Assembly: GCA_029250885.1 (NCBI GenBank)
Contig: JAQXEK010000001.1
Coordinates: 1 to 64,000 of the forward strand
Length of the DNA stretch: 64,000 nt
Direction: 5' to 3'
Source: Planctomycetota bacterium
GTDB taxonomy: Bacteria; Planctomycetota; UBA1135; GCA-002686595
In this document: positions 50,315 to 58,798 of the stretch, one piece after another
How positions within the stretch are numbered: position 1 is the first letter of the stretch
Layout: each line of letters opens with the position of its first letter
The notes under the pieces: generated by a model
The model's input: the letters and a program-made list of their open reading frames with translations, nothing else
Databases searched by the model: none
What the model was told of the DNA's origin: nothing
Made by a program: the position numbers and the translations under genes

Positions 50315-53149
50315 TTGAGTGTCTACCGCAAGACGGGTGCAGGACTAGCCCAGGCCGAGGGGCTCTCCATCCGTGCCCTGGTGGCGGCGGTGACCCAGGG
50401 GCGAAACTTACTTCGGGCGGGCCTGATCATCCTGCTTGGCGCGGCTTGGCTCTGCCTGCCGCGGTTTCCCGTCCAGGGTGAGGTTCCCCTGGAGATCCTC
50501 GTGGTCGACACCTCGGGCAGCTCGCGCCTTGGGGTGCGGGACGCGGATGCCTGGATCACTTCGGTGACCGGGACCTGGCTGGGCGATGTGCGCGCGCGCC
50601 AGAGCATCGGCGGGCCCGAACCCGCTCTCATGGTCGTGACCTTTGGCCCCAGCGCCAGCGTCCTGGCCGGTCCGAGCCCGGACCGCGTTGTGCCTGCCAC
50701 CCTGCAGCGCTTTCTAGCCACCAACCCCTTAGCTCCGCGGTCTTCCAAGAACACCCACCAAGCCAGCCCCCTGGACGCTGCTTTGGCTCTGGCCGAGGGT
50801 GCCTTTGACGGCCACAAGGGTGTGCGCTTGACCCTAGTGGGGGACGGTAGCTACAGCGGTGCGGATCCAATGCCGCGCCTGCGTGCCTGGGCCGCTCGCA
50901 GCATTTACTTGGACGTCAAGTCGCCTACCCGGGACCAGGCCGACCTGGCCATCGGCAACCTGCTTGCGCCCCCGCGGGTCTTTGCGGGAGCGCCCATTGG
51001 CATCGGCTTGGACGCTGTGCAGATCGTGCGTGCGTCTGCCCCCGGCGCGCCCGCCCTGCGTATCCAAGCCACCTTCGCCGGGCTGTCCGCCATGTGGTTC
51101 GAGCCCCTGTCCTTGGCCGCCGATTCCCAACACGTCCGGCTCGACCTTGGGGCACCCTTCCAGACCGCCATATCCGCCGGCTCTAGGGGCCAGCTGCAGT
51201 TTGAGATCGACGCTGGCTACTTGGTCGGTGGCAAGTTCGAAAGCGACGACTTCGGCGCAAATGACCAGATCACTGGAGTCGTGACCGTTGGCGACGCCGC
51301 CCGCATCTTGGTCGCCGCCAAAAAGGATCAGCTCGAGCGAGCGCGACTGTTCTTCCTAGGCTCCCAGTCCACAGACGTTTCCAAGGGACTGCCGCGCAAA
51401 GCTGGGCTCGCCTATCGCTTCCTCACTCCCGATCAGGTGCCTAAAGAGCTGGCAGACTCCGACGCGCTGATCTCCTTCGACCTCTCGCCCGATGATCTAC
51501 CCGCGGACCGGCTGCGTTCGTTCGTCGAGTCCGGTGGCGGCTGGTTTGCCATGGGCGGGTGGGGGCTCTTGGCGGATCGGAATGTGCACATTGGACCCGG
51601 CCCAAGGTCCCTGCTGCCCCTTGACATGGACGAGGACGCGCCCCTGCGGGACGTGATCTTGGCCGTGGATGGATCGGGCTCTATGGAGGGCGCGCCCTTC
51701 GAGGTCGTGCGACGAGGCGCCCTAGAGCTGGTCAACGCCGCACCGGCCACGGACGAGGTGCGCCTAGTCTTCTTTACGAACGCACTGGGCATAGAGAGCC
51801 GCATCCGGCCGGCCTTTGCCGGGGACGCCAAGGACAGCCTCTCCGGGGAGGAGATTATGCGCCGAGCAAAGGCCGCCGAGGCTGATCTCGCCGGGCTCAT
51901 GAGCACCCAGGTTCCCGGAGGCAACACCTATGTGGTGGGAGCCATGGGGGAGCTCGCTAAAATGCGCGAGGGGGCGAGCCGGGATGCCCTTGTGCTGCTG
52001 CTTACGGACGGCCAGGAGACACGGCATCGCAAGAGTGACCCCACCGAGCCCGTGAGCCAGCGCATCGGGGCAGCCAAAGTCGCCATCGATTTGATGCAGC
52101 AGCGCGCGCGCCTTGTCGTCATCGGCGTCGGCGCCATGGACCCGGGCAGCGACCCGGACCTCTTCCTGCATGCGCTGCTGCAGCCCGGCGAGTCCGTGGC
52201 GCGGTGCGGATTGGAGGTGGGTGACGAGGAACAGCTCGGCGAGCTCCTCCGCGAGGAGGTCAACCGCGAGCGAATCTGGGAGGGCGGCTTTGGTGTGGCG
52301 AGACTCGCCACGGCCGGCAGCTTCGAACAGCAACTGCTGCCCGACCTGAAGGGCCAAGAGCTGCCGGGCATCGAGCGCATGGGGCGCTACTCCCTAAAGC
52401 CCAACGCCATGTTGCTGGCTGCGGCTGGCAGCACCAAACCTCTGCTTGCGGCCAGCCGTCGCAAGAAGGGGCGTACCGCCGCCCTAGCCACCCTTCCCCT
52501 CTCCCCATGGGCACCCGAGTGGACCGATGCTGGGGACCTGGAAGCCCTGATCACCTGGATCGCCGATCGTCCCCGGGAGCTCGTCCCCACTGTGACGGTG
52601 CAATCCGGGGGCAGCGCCGACGCGCAGATCGTGCTGAACGGGATGGCTAAGGTTGCGCCGGAATCCCCCGTCAGCGGCTACGACCTAGAGATTCAAGCCA
52701 CGACCCTTGGTGAGCAGGGCCGCTTTGCCCCGCGCCTAGGGGTAGAGCCTCTGGCTAGGGTGCGGGCTTCACTTCTGGCGGGTGCACCTGGTGGCCTGGA
52801 CCAACGCTATGGGGCTCGATTCCCCGCCAAAGCCGCCGACTTCCTGGCCGCCGGGGTTGCCCTCGAGGTGAAAGTGCTCAATCCCAGACCAGAATCTGGA
52901 GACCCCGTTCTGTTTACCCTGGGGCTTGATGCGCCGGATGGGGAGGGCGAGGGCGCGCCCGAGAGGCCGCGGTTGCGGGCCGGAATGCTCCGTTTTATGG
53001 GCCAGAACGGCAATCCCCAGGCGACCCTGACACCCCCGCTGCCCAGCCCCGCTCGCCAGCCCCATCCCCTGGGCTCCTGGGCCCTTGCAGTAGGACTCGC
53101 TCTGGTCTTTCTAGGTGGGCTTAAGGCTTTTGGCCCAACGGGTCGATAG
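50315..53149 (+). CDS. Large membrane protein with VWA and glutamine amidotransferase-like domains
   Basis: A 944-residue protein that seems to start at TTG 50315, 6 nt after mnmA. An N-terminal helix (LLRAGLIILLGAAWLCLP) leads to a first VWA-like domain with DTSGS (about residue 64). A Rossmann-like GATase1-type segment follows (ARILVAAKKDQLERARLFF, RSFVESGGGWFAMGGW), then a second VWA domain with a full MIDAS, VDGSGSM (about 450). A C-terminal helix (WALAVGLALVFLGGLKAF) ends it. This layout resembles BatA-type or gliding/aerotolerance-associated membrane proteins; function unknown. Confidence 0.82.
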   Translation: MSVYRKTGAGLAQAEGLSIRALVAAVTQGRNLLRAGLIILLGAAWLCLPRFPVQGEVPLEILVVDTSGSSRLGVRDADAWITSVTGTWLGDVRARQSIGGPEPALMVVTFGPSASVLAGPSPDRVVPATLQRFLATNPLAPRSSKNTHQASPLDAALALAEGAFDGHKGVRLTLVGDGSYSGADPMPRLRAWAARSIYLDVKSPTRDQADLAIGNLLAPPRVFAGAPIGIGLDAVQIVRASAPGAPALRIQATFAGLSAMWFEPLSLAADSQHVRLDLGAPFQTAISAGSRGQLQFEIDAGYLVGGKFESDDFGANDQITGVVTVGDAARILVAAKKDQLERARLFFLGSQSTDVSKGLPRKAGLAYRFLTPDQVPKELADSDALISFDLSPDDLPADRLRSFVESGGGWFAMGGWGLLADRNVHIGPGPRSLLPLDMDEDAPLRDVILAVDGSGSMEGAPFEVVRRGALELVNAAPATDEVRLVFFTNALGIESRIRPAFAGDAKDSLSGEEIMRRAKAAEADLAGLMSTQVPGGNTYVVGAMGELAKMREGASRDALVLLLTDGQETRHRKSDPTEPVSQRIGAAKVAIDLMQQRARLVVIGVGAMDPGSDPDLFLHALLQPGESVARCGLEVGDEEQLGELLREEVNRERIWEGGFGVARLATAGSFEQQLLPDLKGQELPGIERMGRYSLKPNAMLLAAAGSTKPLLAASRRKKGRTAALATLPLSPWAPEWTDAGDLEALITWIADRPRELVPTVTVQSGGSADAQIVLNGMAKVAPESPVSGYDLEIQATTLGEQGRFAPRLGVEPLARVRASLLAGAPGGLDQRYGARFPAKAADFLAAGVALEVKVLNPRPESGDPVLFTLGLDAPDGEGEGAPERPRLRAGMLRFMGQNGNPQATLTPPLPSPARQPHPLGSWALAVGLALVFLGGLKAFGPTGR

Positions 53150-53251
53150 TTCGCACAAGCGACCTGTCTGTGGTGACCTGGAGTCTCCACGGGAACGGCG
53201 CCTTCCCTAGAGCATTGACGAGGAGCCGGATTGCAAGGGCCGGGCATCACT

Positions 53252-53869
53252 ATGAAAGCACAGTTTTTAATCGCCCTTCTGGGCTTCGCTTCTTTCGGGT
53301 TCACGAGCTGCGTGACCACCCGGATCAAGAACAACGAGCAACCGCGCGCGGAAAGCGACTGGATCCTTCCTTCGCGCACTCTTCATGACGATATCGAGGC
53401 CCGTGCCGAAGTCCTACCCTGGACCCACGGCCGCGATCGCATCGACCTGATCACCTGGTTCGCGAGTGTGGGCGAGCCCGCCTACGACAAGCTACTTGGC
53501 TTCTTGGTGGACGAGCGCCCCGTCGTGGTGACCACGGCACTGGCTGCCCTGGGTGCAACCGGCGACTCGCGCCTCGTGCCCTACATCCGCGATGCCGAGC
53601 AGCCCACCTGGGAGGGCACCCTGTTGCTTGAGTCCGCGCGCACACGGGTCCGTCTTGGCGACTGGAGCGCGATGCCCATCCTGATCAATGGTCTTGAGAG
53701 CGACGAGGTCTTTGTGCGCGGTCTCTGCGCCCAAAGCCTGTACCAAGCAACAAATGAGAAGCTCGGCTTTGATGCCCACGCTTCGCTTCCTGAACGCGAG
53801 GCTTCCATAGCCCGCTGGCGGGCCTGGTGGGAGACCCGCGACAGCGACGAGCTGTTGGCCCAGAATTAG
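53252..53869 (+). CDS. HEAT-repeat lipoprotein
   Basis: A 205-residue protein from ATG 53252. Signal peptide with lipobox (FASFGFTSC, lipid Cys about 20). The mature part has HEAT-like helix pairs (PVVVTTALAALGATGDSRLVPYI, DWSAMPILINGLESDEVFVRGLCAQSLYQAT) and a Trp-rich end (SIARWRAWWETRD). Similar modules occur in the protein at 54440. A scaffold role in the envelope is likely. It converges with the TPR gene, 6 nt apart, and its terminator lies inside that gene. Confidence 0.8.
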   Translation: MKAQFLIALLGFASFGFTSCVTTRIKNNEQPRAESDWILPSRTLHDDIEARAEVLPWTHGRDRIDLITWFASVGEPAYDKLLGFLVDERPVVVTTALAALGATGDSRLVPYIRDAEQPTWEGTLLLESARTRVRLGDWSAMPILINGLESDEVFVRGLCAQSLYQATNEKLGFDAHASLPEREASIARWRAWWETRDSDELLAQN

Positions 53870-53875
53870 CGCCGA

Positions 53876-54289
53876 CTACAATTCAGACTCAAGATAGAGT
53901 CGCTTCAAGAGCCGCTGAAAACGCGGCTCTTTTTGTAGGCAAGCAAAGTCCTCGTCGGCTGCCAAGTGGGGGGCGTCGTCGTAGCCGAGCTCGATGGCAA
54001 GCTCGAGGGCATCCATGGCCTCCACGGGCAGCCCCGAAAGGGCCAGGGAGCAGGCGTGGTTGTAGTGAACGAGGTCGCTCTCGGGCATGGCCTTGACCAG
54101 GCGCCGATCGACGGCAAGACCCTCCTCTAGGCGACCTAGTTGGGTCAACAGGTGGGCAAGCTCGGAGAGGGCTTCCAGGTTCTCTGGGTGGCGCGAGGCT
54201 TCCCGGTTGTAGAAGTCGGCCAGGAACTCCTTACCAAGGCGGTCGATGCGCTTGCGAGTTTTAGGGTCTAGTGGGAGATGAGAAGCCAT
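53876..54289 (-). CDS. TPR-repeat protein
   Basis: A 137-residue cytoplasmic protein from ATG 54289. It has two to three tetratricopeptide units (ENLEALSELAHLLTQLGRLEEGLAVDRRLVKAMPE, DLVHYNHACSLALSGLPVEAMDALELAIELGY, then DEDFACLQKEPRFQRLLKRL). No enzymatic motif. It has no operon partner. Its last codons overlap the terminator of the convergent lipoprotein gene. Confidence 0.78.
   Translation of the reverse strand: MASHLPLDPKTRKRIDRLGKEFLADFYNREASRHPENLEALSELAHLLTQLGRLEEGLAVDRRLVKAMPESDLVHYNHACSLALSGLPVEAMDALELAIELGYDDAPHLAADEDFACLQKEPRFQRLLKRLYLESEL
53907..53935 (+). terminator. Rho-independent terminator of the HEAT lipoprotein gene, nested in an opposite CDS
   Basis: Stem AAGAGCCGC (53907-53915) with GCGGCTCTT (53923-53931), 7-nt loop, then TTTG. 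It ends transcription of the plus-strand gene 38 nt past its stop and lies within the last 20 codons of the minus-strand TPR gene. Confidence 0.85.
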
Positions 54290-54439
54290 GGGTCCCAATT
54301 TAGACCAACTCGCTAGGATTTCCAGTAAGAGTAGGCCCGAAACCTTCGCTTGCGCGGGCCTTCGGTGTAGTTCTAAGCGGGCCAATGGTCTATAGATGAG
54401 GACTCGTTCGGCCTAATCCTTCTGCTCCGTTTCCACTTC

Positions 54440-55591
54440 ATGAAAATCAACTTCTGCGATATCTGCAACGAGTCCGTTCCCCAGGCCCAGCTTGATCAGG
54501 GCCTGGCGGTGATTCGCAAGGGCCGCGTGATCTGCTCGGTTTGCGAGGGAGCCATGCACTCGGATCCGGCTGGGGAGACCCAATCAGACCGTGCCTCGGC
54601 CACCAAGATCCCAGGCTCGGAGAAGACCTTGATGCCCGACTCGGGGGCGACCCAGGTCGAGGTCCGCTCCATGGCGCCGGCCGCCTATCCCAAGGACAGC
54701 AGCGGTGGGCTCGTAGCCGGCTTCTTAGCGGCGGTCTCCGTGGTGCTTGTGGCCGTGGTCGCCGTCATGCTGATCGACCGCATCGAAGAGCTCGACAACA
54801 CTATCGAAAACAAGCTCAGTGATTTCCGACGAGACCTCACAAATACCGAGGGCCGCTTGGTCGAGGGCTTCAACGCCGCCCAAGCCGCCTACTTGGTCAG
54901 CTCCAGTGGACTCTCCGCGGATATCGGCTCGCTCAAGGAGGCTCGACTCGAAGACAACCGCCTACTCCGGGAGCGCCTAGACAAGACTACCCGCGGCGTG
55001 GAGGACCTGCGCGAGCGTATGGGCGCCATGGCTTTGACCGAGCGCGAGGTCGCCGACCACGCGCGCTCGATCGCCGGGATCAACGCGGCCCTTGCTGCGA
55101 TTGACTTGGACATTGGCCAGCTCGCCAAGGATCTTGCTGAGCGGCCCTCCGTAATTATCGCCGCGCCCGAGCCAGAGGATACGGGCCCCGGCTGGCTAGC
55201 CCTCTTGGAAGACCTTGAATCCAAGAACTCTGGGGTGCGCTGGAACGCGGTAGAGGACCTAGGGCATACGGCCGACGTGGGGGTGGTGCCGCACTTGATC
55301 CCGGTGCTTGGGGACGAGGACACCTTCGTGCGCATGGCCGCGGCCCGGGTGCTGGGGGGGCTTGGCAGCGATGCCAGCATTGGTCCCCTGATCGACGCAT
55401 TAGCCGACGCCGCACCAAGTGTTCGGGACGCGGCGGTCTCCAGCCTTCGCCTCTTGACGAGCCAGAATTTCCGCTTTGACCCCCTTGGAAAGGAGACGGA
55501 GCGCGCTAAGCGACTGCGCTCCTGGCGCGATTGGCACTCGGACTACCTTGAGAAGCAGAAGCCCGCCGAGGGAGACGACATGACCGGCTGA
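54440..55591 (+). CDS. Zinc-ribbon, transmembrane, coiled-coil and HEAT-repeat protein
   Basis: A 383-residue protein of four parts: an N-terminal treble-clef/zinc ribbon with CDIC (6-9) and CSVC (about 32-35); a linker; one transmembrane helix (LVAGFLAAVSVVLVAVVAVMLI, about 92-113); a long coiled coil (IEELDNTIENKLSDFRRD to DLAERPS, about 114-235); and HEAT repeats (SGVRWNAVEDLGHTADVGVVPHLIPVLGDEDTFVRMAAARVLGGLG). The ribbon would be cytoplasmic and the repeats exported, suggesting a trans-envelope linker. I know no named family with this order. Confidence 0.8.
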   Translation: MKINFCDICNESVPQAQLDQGLAVIRKGRVICSVCEGAMHSDPAGETQSDRASATKIPGSEKTLMPDSGATQVEVRSMAPAAYPKDSSGGLVAGFLAAVSVVLVAVVAVMLIDRIEELDNTIENKLSDFRRDLTNTEGRLVEGFNAAQAAYLVSSSGLSADIGSLKEARLEDNRLLRERLDKTTRGVEDLRERMGAMALTEREVADHARSIAGINAALAAIDLDIGQLAKDLAERPSVIIAAPEPEDTGPGWLALLEDLESKNSGVRWNAVEDLGHTADVGVVPHLIPVLGDEDTFVRMAAARVLGGLGSDASIGPLIDALADAAPSVRDAAVSSLRLLTSQNFRFDPLGKETERAKRLRSWRDWHSDYLEKQKPAEGDDMTG

Positions 55592-55609
55592 ATCCTGCGG
55601 CTACCGACC

Positions 55610-55653
55610 AAGGCCCGCCAAGATCACTCTCCGCGATCAAGGCGGGCCTTTTC
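55610..55653 (+). terminator. Rho-independent terminator before mdh
   Basis: Stem AAGGCCCGCC (55610-55619) with GGCGGGCCTT (55641-55650), a loop of about 21 nt containing a smaller hairpin, then TTCG. It lies 18 nt after the zinc-ribbon/HEAT gene stop. Confidence 0.8.
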
Positions 55654-55677
55654 GTGGGAACGCTCCCCTGCTGCCGC

Positions 55678-55683
55678 TATACT
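55678..55683 (+). promoter_or_regulatory. Candidate -10 box of mdh
   Basis: TATACT 39 nt before the mdh start and just past the upstream terminator. No good -35 is seen at the normal distance, so the call is weak. Confidence 0.3.
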
Positions 55684-55722
55684 GCTGGCCCGCAACGTCC
55701 CCAGCGCAGCCCAGGAAGACCC

Positions 55723-56676
55723 ATGTCCGCGATTTCCCAACGCAAGATCACCGTCGTCGGTGCCGGCTTTGTCGGTATGACCGCAGCCCAGCGCTGCGCC
55801 CAGCAGAACCTCTGTGCCGAGGTCGTCCTGATCGACATCCTAGAGGGCAGGCCCCAGGGCATCGCCCTGGACCTGAACCAGGCCGCCGCGGTGGATGGCT
55901 ACACGACCCGCGTCACGGGGACGAACGATCCGGCGGACACCTACGACTCGGACATCTTCATCGTAACCGCCGGCCTGCCGCGCAAGCCCGGCATGAGCCG
56001 CTCGGACCTGCTCGAGGTCAACGGCAAGGTGATGAGTGCCGTCGCCGAGTACATCCGCAACGGCAGCCCCGACGCCTTCGTAATCGTGATCACGAATCCC
56101 CTGGACACGATGGTGCACTTGATGCGCGCCAAGCTGGGCTTCCCCGGCCGCCGGGTCATGGGCATGGCCGGCGTGCTGGATTCCGCGCGCTTCTCTTGGT
56201 TCATCGCCGAGGCGACGGGCTCTAACGTCAAGGACGTGGACGCCATGGTGCTTGGTGCCCACGGCGACTCCATGGTGCCCATGGAAAAGTACTGCACCGT
56301 CAACGGCGTCGAACTCGGTGCCTTGGTGCCTAAGGACAAGATCGACGCCATGGTCGAGCGTACCCGCAAGGGAGGCGGCGAGATCGTCTCTCTGCTCAAG
56401 ACCGGCAGCGCCTTCTACGCGCCCGCTTCCGCCGGCGTGGCCATGGCCGCATCGATCCTGAACGACGAGCGGCGCCTCTTGCCCTGTGCCTGCCTGCTCA
56501 ATGGCGAGTACGGCTTCGAGGGCGTCTACACCGGAGTGCCTGCCATCCTGGGCAAGAACGGCGTCGAGCAGATTGTCGAGTTGCCCATGCCGACTGAAGC
56601 CCGCATCCAAATGCAGAAGACCGTGGGGGAAGTGCAGCTCGATATCGATGCCCTGCGCGACCTCGGGCTGCTCTAA
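55723..56676 (+). CDS. mdh: Malate dehydrogenase (LDH-like type)
   Basis: A 317-residue protein from ATG 55723, with GGAAGA upstream. NAD motif VVGAGFVGMTAAQRC with Asp in VLIDI (NAD over NADP). Substrate-side Arg residues in LPRKPGMSRSDL mark malate, not lactate, specificity. Catalytic His is in GAHGDSMVP and its Asp/Arg partner in GVLDSARF. It interconverts malate and oxaloacetate in the TCA cycle. fumC follows 30 nt later, probably as one transcript. Confidence 0.96.
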   Translation: MSAISQRKITVVGAGFVGMTAAQRCAQQNLCAEVVLIDILEGRPQGIALDLNQAAAVDGYTTRVTGTNDPADTYDSDIFIVTAGLPRKPGMSRSDLLEVNGKVMSAVAEYIRNGSPDAFVIVITNPLDTMVHLMRAKLGFPGRRVMGMAGVLDSARFSWFIAEATGSNVKDVDAMVLGAHGDSMVPMEKYCTVNGVELGALVPKDKIDAMVERTRKGGGEIVSLLKTGSAFYAPASAGVAMAASILNDERRLLPCACLLNGEYGFEGVYTGVPAILGKNGVEQIVELPMPTEARIQMQKTVGEVQLDIDALRDLGLL

Positions 56677-56706
56677 AACTACTCACCACCTGCCCAACCT
56701 CTTCCT

Positions 56707-58173
56707 ATGAAGACCCGTACTGAGTCCGACTCCTTTGGCCCGATCGAAGTCTCCTGTGACGTGCTCTGGGGTGCACAGACCCAGCGCTCCTCGGAGAACT
56801 TCCGCATTGGCGGTCAGCGCTTCACGCGCCGTATGATCCGCGCCTTGGGCGTGACGAAGAAGTGTGCTGCCCTAGCGAACATCGAGCTCGGCCAGCTCGA
56901 TAGCCTGAACAAGAAGCAGCAGAAGGCCCTGTTAGGCGCTGCCGACGAGGTCATTGCCGGCGACCACGATGCGATGTTCCCCCTGGTGGTTTGGCAGACG
57001 GGCTCGGGCACCCAGACCAACATGAACACGAACGAGGTCATCTCGAACCGTGCCATCCAAAAGCTCGGAGGCGAGCTCGGCTCAAAGAAGCCCGTGCACC
57101 CGAACGACCACGTCAACCGCAGCCAGTCCTCGAACGACTTTTTCCCGACCGCCATGCACGTGGCAGCCGGCGAGGCCACCGTGCGCGACCTCTTGCCCGC
57201 GTTGAAGGGCTTGGAGAAGGCGCTGACCAAGAAGTCCAAGGCTTGGAGCAAGACCGTCAAGATTGGCCGTACGCACTTGCAAGATGCGACGCCCCTGACG
57301 GTGGGCCAAGAGTTCGGCGGCTACGCCCAGATGCTGGTGGACGCCCAGCGCGCGATCCAGGGCGCCATGCCAGCGATCCTAGAGCTTGCATTAGGCGGGA
57401 CCGCCGTGGGCACGGGTCTCAACACTCACCCGCGATATGCCAAGCTGTCCGCCAGGTTCATCGCCAAGGAGACGGGACTGAAGTTTGTCACCGCACCGAA
57501 CAAGTTTAGCGCCCTAGCCGGCCACGACGCGGTCGTCGGCCTGTCCGGTAGCCTGCGTCAGACCGCCGCCGCATTGATGAAGATCGCCAATGACATCCGC
57601 TGGCTCGGCTCGGGGCCCCGCTGCGGATTCGGCGAGCTGTCCCTGCCGGCCAACGAGCCCGGCTCGTCGATCATGCCCGGCAAGGTCAACCCGACCCAGT
57701 GCGAGGCCATGACCATGGTCTGCACCCAGGTCATGGGCAACGACGCCACCATCGGCTTCGCCGGCAGCCAAGGCAACTTCGAACTGAACGTCTACAAGCC
57801 CGTGATGATCCACAATCTGCTGGAGTCCATCCAGCTACTAGGCGACGCCTGCGATTCCTTCCGCACTAAGTGCATCGATGGTCTTGTGCTCAACAAGAAA
57901 CGCGTGGGGGACCTGATGCAAAAGTCCCTGATGCTAGTCACCGCCCTCAACCCCCACATCGGCTACGACCTAGCCTCGAAGGTGGCCAAGCATGCCCACC
58001 AAAACGAGCTGACCCTACTCGAGGCGGTCCTAGAGCTAGGCGTGATGACTGAGGCTGAATTTAAGGCCGCCGTGGTCCCAACGGAAATGGTAGGCCCCCT
58101 TGGCACGGGCAAAAATAAGCTTAACAAGCGAAAAGCCCCCAAGAAGGCCCCGAAAAAGCCGGGCAAGGCCTAG
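56707..58173 (+). CDS. fumC: Class II fumarate hydratase
   Basis: A 488-residue protein. Fumarase/aspartase signature [15 protein letters not shown] with the mobile catalytic Ser, [22 protein letters not shown], and [17 protein letters not shown] place it in FumC, not aspartase ([10 protein letters not shown]). A Lys/Pro-rich tail of about 20 residues ([15 protein letters not shown]) is added after the normal end. It hydrates fumarate to malate, feeding the mdh next to it. It has no Shine-Dalgarno that I can see. Confidence 0.95.
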   Translation: MKTRTESDSFGPIEVSCDVLWGAQTQRSSENFRIGGQRFTRRMIRALGVTKKCAALANIELGQLDSLNKKQQKALLGAADEVIAGDHDAMFPLVVWQTGSGTQTNMNTNEVISNRAIQKLGGELGSKKPVHPNDHVNRSQSSNDFFPTAMHVAAGEATVRDLLPALKGLEKALTKKSKAWSKTVKIGRTHLQDATPLTVGQEFGGYAQMLVDAQRAIQGAMPAILELALGGTAVGTGLNTHPRYAKLSARFIAKETGLKFVTAPNKFSALAGHDAVVGLSGSLRQTAAALMKIANDIRWLGSGPRCGFGELSLPANEPGSSIMPGKVNPTQCEAMTMVCTQVMGNDATIGFAGSQGNFELNVYKPVMIHNLLESIQLLGDACDSFRTKCIDGLVLNKKRVGDLMQKSLMLVTALNPHIGYDLASKVAKHAHQNELTLLEAVLELGVMTEAEFKAAVVPTEMVGPLGTGKNKLNKRKAPKKAPKKPGKA

Positions 58174-58198
58174 ACACGCCCTCCCAAATCCCTAAACT
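58171..58198 (+). promoter_or_regulatory. Candidate promoter of rpmH
   Basis: TAGACA (58171-58176, overlapping the fumC stop codon), 16 nt, TAAACT (58193-58198), about 30 nt before the rpmH ATG. Sequence resemblance only. Confidence 0.35.
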
Positions 58199-58228
58199 TT
58201 TCCGCTTCCCCTAAGGAACCTAAGAACT

Positions 58229-58354
58229 ATGAAGCTCAAAGTCCGCAACAGTAAGTCCAAGCACGCCAAGAAGACCGGATTCCTGACTCGTCAGAAGACG
58301 AAGTCCGGGAAGAAGATCAACGCGCGCCAGCGTCGGCGCCACGGGTCGATCTAG
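58229..58354 (+). CDS. rpmH: Ribosomal protein bL34
   Basis: A 41-residue protein, too short for routine ORF cut-offs: ATG at 58229 with AAGGA 13-17 nt upstream, stop TAG at 58352. It matches the bL34 core KRxxxHGFLxRMxTKxGRxVLxxRRxKGR: here KHAKKTGFLTRQKTKSGKKINARQRRRHG. The N-terminus (MKLKVRNSKS) is not the usual MKRTFQPS, a divergent feature. bL34 sits in the large subunit near the tunnel. Normally rpmH precedes rnpA; here it follows mdh-fumC, and rnpA is about 50 kb away. The stop codon starts a half copy of the palindromic repeat. Confidence 0.88.
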   Translation: MKLKVRNSKSKHAKKTGFLTRQKTKSGKKINARQRRRHGSI

Positions 58355-58460
58355 CGCACTAAGCGCACTCCAAAGGAGTGCGCCACAGAGGCCTCGACCC
58401 CGAAGAGCCAGAAAGGCCTCTCCCCCAAGCGAAGTGCTAGCGCACTCCAAAGGAGTGCGC
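58352..58460 (+). repeat. Palindromic repeats downstream of rpmH (half copy plus copies B and C)
   Basis: TAGCGCACT at 58352-58360 is a half copy that begins with the rpmH stop. Copy B: GCGCACTCC (58363-58371), loop AAA, GGAGTGCGC (58375-58383). Copy C: identical arms at 58440-58448 and 58452-58460. Between B and C lies a GAGGCCT/AGGCCTC inverted repeat (58387-58420). Copy B and the copy at ettA also share the ACAGAGG that follows. Confidence 0.88.
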
Positions 58461-58798
58461 CCCCAGCGCCCAACCGCCCTAGTCCCCTAGGGCACCAAGA
58501 AGCAAGTCCTTGGCCCGAGCCAAGTACTTGCTTCCTGCATGACTAGGAGCCCCTCCCACCCCGGCCCTCGATCTCGCCCCGGATCGCATAAGACCCCCGA
58601 TAACATCGAGGTCTCCGCTTTCTATCGAACCAGCCATCAGATGAATCGCCAGGCCAATGGCGAGCACGGCGAAGATGGCCAAGGGGATATCATCAGGCCC
58701 AGCCTACTCCCGAGAAGCCACTAGATCGAATCGGTCTTGGTCTGGAGCTCTCTTGGAAATGAGCCAGCGCAGGTCGCCAGACCGCAGCATCGACAGCT
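58355..58798. other. Intergenic region with repeats and a doubtful small ORF
   Basis: About 440 bases between rpmH and the convergent dcd gene. The first 106 bases are palindromic repeats. On the minus strand at 58479-58682, starting TTG, is a 67-residue frame with a clear membrane helix (AIFAVLAIGLAIHLMAG) and a basic tail. It may be a real small membrane protein, but there is no supporting homology. Confidence 0.4.

Noticed and set aside
55840-56610. 256-residue minus-strand ORF
   Set aside because: Antisense of malate dehydrogenase; no motif of its own.
58479-58682. Small membrane protein ORF of 67 residues as a firm gene
   Set aside because: It has a good membrane helix but starts at TTG without support and has no homology I can name, so I only mention it in the intergenic entry.
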